Source: Arctopsyche grandis (lineage: Eukaryota > Arthropoda > Insecta > Trichoptera > Hydropsychidae). From it: a stretch of DNA of 64,000 nucleotides. Below are positions 62,096 through 64,000 of this stretch, piece after piece. Position 1 is the stretch's first letter; every line of letters begins with the position of its first letter. The notes beneath the pieces were generated by a model, which had not been told where the DNA came from, searched no databases, and was given only the letters and a program-made list of their open reading frames with translations. The translations under genes and the position numbers were made by a program. Location of the stretch: assembly GCF_051622035.1 (NCBI RefSeq), contig NC_135367.1, positions 12,932,501 to 12,996,500 on the forward strand. Reading direction: 5' to 3'.

Positions 62096-64000
62096 CATAT
62101 GTATGTATAATACTTCACCATACTAAGTAGGTCGATCAAAATCTTTGTTCATCGTTGTACATATTTCACAAAAGTCGCTACTCATTTTACTACAGAATAG
62201 CAGTTTAATATAACAGATATATTTTCTGTGAAAATGTTATTAATAAAAACTCTTCAATATCTCTCAATCGCTGAATTCTCCATTAATGCAATTCGTAGAG
62301 GGAAAGATATTCTTGAATGGTTCGTCATAGTTGATTGCGTGGAGGGAACAAGAGAACGGAGAAGATTCTCAATCTACTTCTTTCATTAATGAAGGGTCAA
62401 ACAGTAACAGAAAAACTATCAAGTACATGTAATGGGGATATTATCAAATTTCTTTGTCGTAGAGACCACTGCCTATGATGTTTGTAAAATCCATTTTTGA
62501 AATCATATTATTTTGAGCCTTCGAAAAATCTACCGGTAGATTGTCCGATAAATAACTGCATATATGGACTCTCCACTCCTTAAGAGAGCATCCGAAAACT
62601 TTGATAGTTCCAATTTTTACTTTAGCTAATTGCCCCGTTCAAAGTTCGCAATATGCACCGACCTTTAGCAACACAATTAGGCATATCGTACTAGTAATGA
62701 TTGTGTGCGTATCCTGACTCTGAGGACGAGATCCTCATTGACACCCACAGTGAATCAAGTCGCAATGTGAACACGGACACCATTAGGACAGTCAATTTCA
62801 TTAACTGACACAATAATTTATTTAAACCACTTACGAGCTCTCGAGTCGAGGCGACCGCATTGTCCTATGTACATATGTACATCTCTGTTGCTCTTTAGTG
62901 CTAAAAGACAATTAAATCACACCGGTAAAAAAAAATATGAAAAAAATCTCAATGAGTATACTCTATATAACACGGATCTGTAGCATTGTTTTAGGTGTTA
63001 AAAAATCGTGGTGCTTAAAACGATTGCGACACATATCATAGTACGTATCAATGTATTTTTATTGATATTATGTATATGTCTTTATCGATTTGTCGTTATT
63101 GAGAGCGTGCACGAGCGCATAGTTAGCACAATAGCGATGCCAGTAAATAGATTTTAATGATCGAATATGGCACACGATTATTGAGTGCCACAAGGGCCGG
63201 ATTCAATTGTAAAATTATTCGATTTTTACGAATATCATTCGTGCGATTACATCCGTGCAGTATTATGCCGACCTTATATATGTATATTTTGTATTTAAGG
63301 TATGCTACATAATTTTAAAATATAGGTATATACATATATAGTATTTACATTTTAATCTTCATTTTATAATTTAAACGTTGAATTATTTTTACAATACTTT
63401 TTTGGGTAAGATAATATATTATCTTAAAACTTATGTACTTTATAATATAAGCGGCCTGGTGCACACATTCGTGCATAAAAATATCACTTACTCCGAACTT
63501 ACATATGTATGTCTCTTCTTATTTCATATCAACTGCCCAATATGGTGGCGTTGAAGAGATTTACGAAAACAAAATGACAAATAAAATAATACATCAGCGC
63601 CTAAGATTTATGTGTGATATTACAATAAAATTGGTATATGTCTGAATAAACTTTTTATATATGTACATATATTACATAGATGTATGTATGTATGTATATG
63701 ATTAAATTATGGACAAAGAAATCCCTCCGCTCTTTTTTTCATATCCACGCACTTATTGTTTTATTTAAAAAGGTTGCTTATGATTTAAAAAAAAAACTTG
63801 AAATGTGTATATAAAAATTTTATTCCTAAAAAGATTCATAGGAATTGTATTATAAATATTACGTTGAATGTGCTATAGTAAAATTAACATTAAATAGCTG
63901 TATTTTACTATAAATTATTATAATGTATTAGTAAATTAAAAATGTACATATATGAGAAAGTGTTAAAGATTGTAATATAAAGTTTATATTATATAGTGTA
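62096..64000. other. non-coding DNA
   Basis: Mixed patches at 62590-62860 and 63100-63260 have no supported frame. The rest is AT-rich with tacatatgta-type motifs. No gene recognised. Confidence 0.45.

Overview
The window is AT-rich, intron-poor-in-genes invertebrate DNA, almost certainly insect and most likely a moth or related lineage. The evidence is a spliced homeobox gene with insect-style small and large introns, 5S rRNA genes whose sequence resembles the silkmoth type as I remember it, a non-LTR retrotransposon tail of a kind common in Lepidoptera, Helitron-like ends of lepidopteran style, and dense MITEs, SINEs and short palindromes built on tacatatgta. The species cannot be read from the sequence.

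One protein gene is recognisable. It is the minus-strand, paired-class homeobox gene Drgx (dorsal root ganglia homeobox), read from right to left. Six exons can be placed: 47272-47161 (start codon at 47248), 30948-30857, 30198-30097, 15737-15621, 15543-15344 and 15263-15156. All splice phases agree and give 235 codons plus two bases. The protein starts MFCYHCPP, as vertebrate DRGX starts MFYFHCPP, and carries a complete Q50 paired-type homeodomain (residues 49-108), then a charged and Pro/Ser-rich region. The 5' noncoding exon(s) upstream of 47272 and the 3' coding exon(s) after 15156 were not found with confidence.

The 16.2 kb first intron seen here (30949-47160) holds RNA polymerase III genes: a head-to-tail array of six 5S rRNA genes (31072-32179, 198-bp unit, same strand as Drgx and ending 124 nt from the next exon), tRNA-Ile(AAU) on the minus strand and tRNA-Glu(CUC) on the plus strand. 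The 5S array has a two-unit alternation that changes the first T-run after each gene, and its most upstream copy looks like a pseudogene.

Most of the rest is non-coding DNA with small mobile elements: Helitron ends (4.67, 6.5, 7.5-7.9, 42.3, 46.2 and 53.8 kb), hAT-like and foldback MITEs (1.7, 34.0, 38.0, 43.8, 45.0 and 48.0 kb), several MITE families with two to four copies each, a tRNA-derived SINE family (13.0, 53.9 and 54.9 kb), and 3' fragments of two types of LINE (3.8, 11.4 and 61.6 kb; 19.0, 41.0 and 51.5 kb). Scattered GC-richer patches with no open frame may be regulatory DNA of Drgx. I saw no CRISPR array, bacterial gene or clear new biochemical system. The most unusual arrangement is the 5S array nested in the homeobox gene.
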